Assembly: GCA_022827165.1 (NCBI GenBank)
Contig: JAJDTN010000221.1
Span: 1-8,351, forward strand
DNA from: Candidatus Latescibacterota bacterium
Lineage (GTDB): Bacteria; Latescibacterota; UBA2968; UBA8231
DNA: 8,351 bases
Reading direction: 5' to 3'
Of the stretch, positions 6,379 to 8,351 are shown in pieces. The notes beneath the pieces are model-generated. The model searched no databases. It saw nothing but the letters and a program-made list of their open reading frames with translations, and was not told the origin of the DNA. Both the position numbers and the translations under genes were made by a program. The first letter of the stretch is position 1. The number at the start of each line of letters is the position of its first letter.

Positions 6379-6590
6379 GTCTGGCGGGCATCGGGACGCC
6401 GCGCACCTCCACTCCCCGGAGCGCACGCCACCGTCCGGGGCTCAGCCGCCATGATCCGCGCCGGCACGTTGTCTGCCGGCAGCCGCGGACCTCGGCCTGT
6501 CCGAGGCGGGGACCGCATGAGCGGGCGAGCACCCGCCGCGCCTCGCCCGCCCGGGCGCGGCCACCCCTTCCGGAGGAACTCACCCCATGA
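6375..6590 (+). CDS. Doubtful small frame coupled to both neighbours by ATGA overlaps
   Basis: A 71-codon frame starts at an ATG overlapping the epimerase stop (6375-6378) and ends at a TGA overlapping the oxidoreductase start (6587-6590). GAGG at 6361-6364 could serve as ribosome site. The double overlap is what a genuine coupled gene would show. Against it, the product is almost only Arg, Pro, Ser, Thr and Ala, with no predicted fold or known motif. About a fifth of its third positions are A or T, clearly more than in the neighbouring genes. The sequence also contains the direct repeat and three hairpins. I think it is more likely noncoding. Confidence 0.15.
   Translation: MSLAGIGTPRTSTPRSARHRPGLSRHDPRRHVVCRQPRTSACPRRGPHERASTRRASPARARPPLPEELTP
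6414..6440 (+). other. Hairpin 1 in the gap between epimerase and oxidoreductase
   Basis: A perfect 7-bp stem (6414-6420 with 6434-6440, CCCCGGA/TCCGGGG) encloses a 13-base loop. No T-tract follows, so it is not a classical terminator. Confidence 0.35.
6460..6480 (+). other. Hairpin 2 in the gap between epimerase and oxidoreductase
   Basis: A perfect 7-bp stem (6460-6466 with 6474-6480, GCCGGCA/TGCCGGC) encloses a 7-base loop CGTTGTC, compact enough to be stable in RNA. No U-run follows, which speaks against intrinsic termination. Confidence 0.4.
6493..6510 (+). repeat. 18-bp direct repeat, copy 2 (in the intergenic gap)
   Basis: Exact copy of 6351-6368, 142 bases downstream. Read in the corresponding frame it gives G-L-S-E-A-G-T-A and a stop, like the epimerase end G-L-S-E-A-G-A-P and a stop. 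The bases upstream of it do not resemble the epimerase, so only the last codons were kept or copied. Confidence 0.7.
6521..6550 (+). other. Hairpin 3 just before the oxidoreductase ribosome site
   Basis: A 9-bp GC stem (6521-6529 with 6542-6550, GCGGGCGAG/CTCGCCCGC) encloses a 12-base loop. It ends 21 bases before the GGAGG at 6572-6576. There is no T-tract. It could protect a processed 5' end or tune translation, or be a chance product of the base composition. Confidence 0.4.
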
Positions 6591-7582
6591 GATTCGGCAT
6601 CATCGGCTGCGGCTCCATCGCCGCCAGCTCCTTCGCCCCTTCCCTGCTCAACTCCCGCGAGACCGAGCTGGCCGCCGTCTGCCGCCGCGACGCCGCCGGC
6701 GCCCGCGACTTCGCCCGCCGCTTCGGCGGCTGCGCCGCGTACGACTCCGCCGCCGGCCTCCTCGCCGACGACGCGGTGGAGGCGGTCATCGTGGCCACCC
6801 CCACCGACACCCACTGCGAGCACACCCTCGCCGCCGCGGCCGCCGGCCGGCACGTCCTCTGCGAGAAGCCCATGGCCCGCGACCGTCACGAGGCCCGGCG
6901 CATGGTGGAGGCCTGCCGCGCGGCCGGCGTCGCCCTCGGTGTCGCCTACCGCCGCCGGCTCTTCCCCCAGGTGCTGGAGGCCAAGCGGCGGCTGGCGGCC
7001 GGCGAGATCGGCCCCAAGGTCTTCACCCGCACCCACTACAGCGGCGGCGGCGGTCTCGGCTCGGGGCCGTGGCAGATCCAGCCCGGCATCGGAGGGGCCC
7101 TGATGGAGATGGCCGTCCACCGCATCGAGGTGCTCCTCAACCTCGCCGGCAGCGAGCCGGTGGAGGTCTGCGGCCTCCTAGACACCGTCCGCCACGACTG
7201 GCCCGTGGACGACACCGACGCCCTGCTGCTGCGCTTCGCCGACGGCACCGCCGGCGTCCACTCGACGATCCTCACCTCCAACCCGCGCCGCGACTTCGCC
7301 CAGGTCGACGGCGTCGACGGCCGCATCGTCATCGACGGCCTGGAGTACGGCGGCGAGGCGATCGAGGTGGAGACCGCCTCGGGGCGGGAGCCGGTATCCG
7401 TGGAGCCGCTGCGGGCGCCGTACTTCGATCAGCCCATGATCGAGGACTTCGTGAACGCCGCGCGCGAGGGCCGCGAGCCGGTCTGCGACGGTGTCACCGG
7501 CTATCGCGTGCAGGCCGTGGCCGACGCCGCCCGGGAGTCCTCGGCCAGCGGCGCCCGCGTCGCGGTGGAGCCCTGGAGCTGA
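6587..7582 (+). CDS. Gfo/Idh/MocA family oxidoreductase
   Basis: A 331-residue NAD(P)-dependent sugar or polyol dehydrogenase. The N-terminal Rossmann domain has G-C-G-S-I-A at residues 7-12, V-A-T-P-T-D-T-H at 69-76 and the hallmark E-K-P at 93-95 with catalytic K94. The C-terminal alpha/beta domain carries G-G-A-L-M-E-M-A-V-H at 169-178 with the catalytic H178. Position 174, usually Asp in inositol dehydrogenase and relatives, is Glu here. There is no Tat signal, so the enzyme is cytoplasmic. The start is set by GGAGG (6572-6576), ten bases upstream. The substrate cannot be read from sequence; the epimerase before and the sulfatase after suggest a carbohydrate route. It is the first gene after a 208-bp gap, so it may have its own transcript. 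Confidence 0.9.
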   Translation: MRFGIIGCGSIAASSFAPSLLNSRETELAAVCRRDAAGARDFARRFGGCAAYDSAAGLLADDAVEAVIVATPTDTHCEHTLAAAAAGRHVLCEKPMARDRHEARRMVEACRAAGVALGVAYRRRLFPQVLEAKRRLAAGEIGPKVFTRTHYSGGGGLGSGPWQIQPGIGGALMEMAVHRIEVLLNLAGSEPVEVCGLLDTVRHDWPVDDTDALLLRFADGTAGVHSTILTSNPRRDFAQVDGVDGRIVIDGLEYGGEAIEVETASGREPVSVEPLRAPYFDQPMIEDFVNAAREGREPVCDGVTGYRVQAVADAARESSASGARVAVEPWS

Positions 7583-7619
7583 AGGAGGGCGGCAAGCCGC
7601 GGCTCTACCCCGCACCGGT

Positions 7620-7626
7620 GAGGTGA
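7620..7626 (+). promoter_or_regulatory. Shine-Dalgarno site that fixes the sulfatase start
   Basis: GAGGTGA lies five bases before the ATG at 7632. It favours this ATG over the in-frame GTG at 7623, which overlaps the site itself. Confidence 0.65.
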
Positions 7627-7631
7627 CCCCC

Positions 7632-8351
7632 ATGACCGAGCGCCCCAACATCCTCTTCATCCTCACCGACGACCAGGGTCCCTGGGCCCTCGGGTGTTCC
7701 GGCAACGACGAGATCCGCACCCCCGGCCTCGACCGCATCGCCGCCACCGGGGTCCGCTTCGAGCACTTCCTCTGCGCCTCGCCGGTCTGTTCGCCGAGCC
7801 GCGCCAGCTTCCTCACCGGGCGCATGCCGTCGCAGCACGGCGTCCACGACTGGATCCGCGAGGGCAACGTCGGCGACGACGCGGCCCTCTACCTCGAAGG
7901 CGAGACCGCATACACCGACGTCCTCGCCGCCCACGGGTACGAGGTCGGCCTGTCCGGCAAGTGGCACCTCGGCCACAGCCAGCTCGCGCAGCACGGGTTC
8001 TCGCACTGGTACGTCCACCAGCTCGGCGGCGGCGACTACAACCGCCCCCCCATGATTCGCGACGGGCAGCTGCTGACCGAGGACGGCTACGTGACCAACC
8101 TGATCACCGACGACGCCCTCGCCTTCCTCGACGCCCACGCCGGCGGCGCCGCGCCCTTCTACCTCGGCGTGCACTACACGGCGCCCCACTCGCCGTGGAC
8201 CGGCCATCCCCAGCAGATCGTCGACTCCTACGACGACTGCCCCTTCGACTCCTGCCCCCAGGAGCCGATCCACGAGTGGGCGAAAGGCCACGGCCTGTCC
8301 GAGAGCTGCCTCGGCAACCGCGAGATGCTCAAGGGCTACTTCGCCGCTGTC
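7632..8351 (+). CDS. Sulfatase, arylsulfatase type (3' end beyond the window)
   Basis: The first 240 residues of an alkaline-phosphatase-fold sulfatase that hydrolyses sulfate esters. It opens with P-N-I-L-F-I-L-T-D-D-Q, where D13 and D14 are calcium ligands. The signature C-S-P-S-R at 53-57 contains Cys53, to be converted to formylglycine, and L-T-G-R follows. G-K-W-H-L-G at 109-114 supplies Lys110 and His112, and A-P-H-S-P-W at 184-189 supplies His186. The remaining metal ligands (D-N or D-H segment) and the C-terminal domain are outside the window. There is no signal peptide or lipobox, also not in the open frame just upstream, so it appears cytoplasmic, unlike most polysaccharide sulfatases. 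It would need a Cys-type maturing enzyme (FGE or anSME) encoded elsewhere. It follows the oxidoreductase by 49 bases and is probably co-transcribed. Confidence 0.92.
   Translation, partial: MTERPNILFILTDDQGPWALGCSGNDEIRTPGLDRIAATGVRFEHFLCASPVCSPSRASFLTGRMPSQHGVHDWIREGNVGDDAALYLEGETAYTDVLAAHGYEVGLSGKWHLGHSQLAQHGFSHWYVHQLGGGDYNRPPMIRDGQLLTEDGYVTNLITDDALAFLDAHAGGAAPFYLGVHYTAPHSPWTGHPQQIVDSYDDCPFDSCPQEPIHEWAKGHGLSESCLGNREMLKGYFAAV

Noticed and set aside
6451..7626. Plus-strand open frame overlapping the oxidoreductase
   Set aside because: It is the shifted-frame shadow of the oxidoreductase, almost only Arg, Pro, Gly and Ala. The real frame has all the Gfo/Idh/MocA motifs and a GGAGG site.
8291..8303. 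Third copy of the gene-end repeat (13 bases of it)
   Set aside because: It lies inside the sulfatase, encodes G-L-S-E in normal frame and is only 13 bases long; common codons of this genome explain it.

Overview
The window is a very GC-rich stretch of bacterial chromosome with almost exclusively G or C in third codon positions and tightly packed genes. It has no rRNA, tRNA, CRISPR array or recognisable insertion sequence. The lineage is not certain. A DUF4954 protein (mostly known from Bacteroidetes, spirochaetes and relatives), a Gfo/Idh/MocA oxidoreductase, a sulfatase and a sigma-54 activator together fit an uncultured high-GC member of the FCB or PVC groups, but this is inference. The left edge starts with a perfect 60-bp palindrome, which looks more like a fold-back at a contig end than real sequence.

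Layout: (1) 1-435, + strand, the C-terminal end of an NtrC-type sigma-54 activator. (2) 465-2408, - strand, a full-length DUF4954 left-handed beta-helix protein, convergent with gene 1. (3) 2409-2568, a 160-bp divergent promoter region with candidate promoters for both strands and a short inverted repeat between them. (4) 2569-6378, + strand, a probable operon of five closely spaced genes: nagB-type glucosamine-6-phosphate deaminase, a small acyl carrier protein, an HMGL-family condensing enzyme resembling Re-citrate synthase or isopropylmalate synthase, a bacterial ferritin, and an extended short-chain dehydrogenase/epimerase. (5) 6379-6586, a 208-bp gap with an 18-bp direct repeat, three short hairpins and a doubtful 71-codon frame that overlaps both neighbours by ATGA. 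(6) 6587-7582, a Gfo/Idh/MocA oxidoreductase. (7) 7632 to the right edge, the N-terminal 240 residues of a Cys-type sulfatase without a signal peptide.

How the genes may work together: NagB points to amino-sugar catabolism, and the divergently placed beta-helix protein may share that theme. The epimerase, oxidoreductase and sulfatase look like a set for oxidising or desulfating a sugar. The least expected part is the acyl carrier protein directly upstream of the HMGL-family condensing enzyme, because the known Re-citrate, isopropylmalate and homocitrate synthases use acetyl-CoA and need no carrier protein. Whether these two work together cannot be decided from sequence alone.
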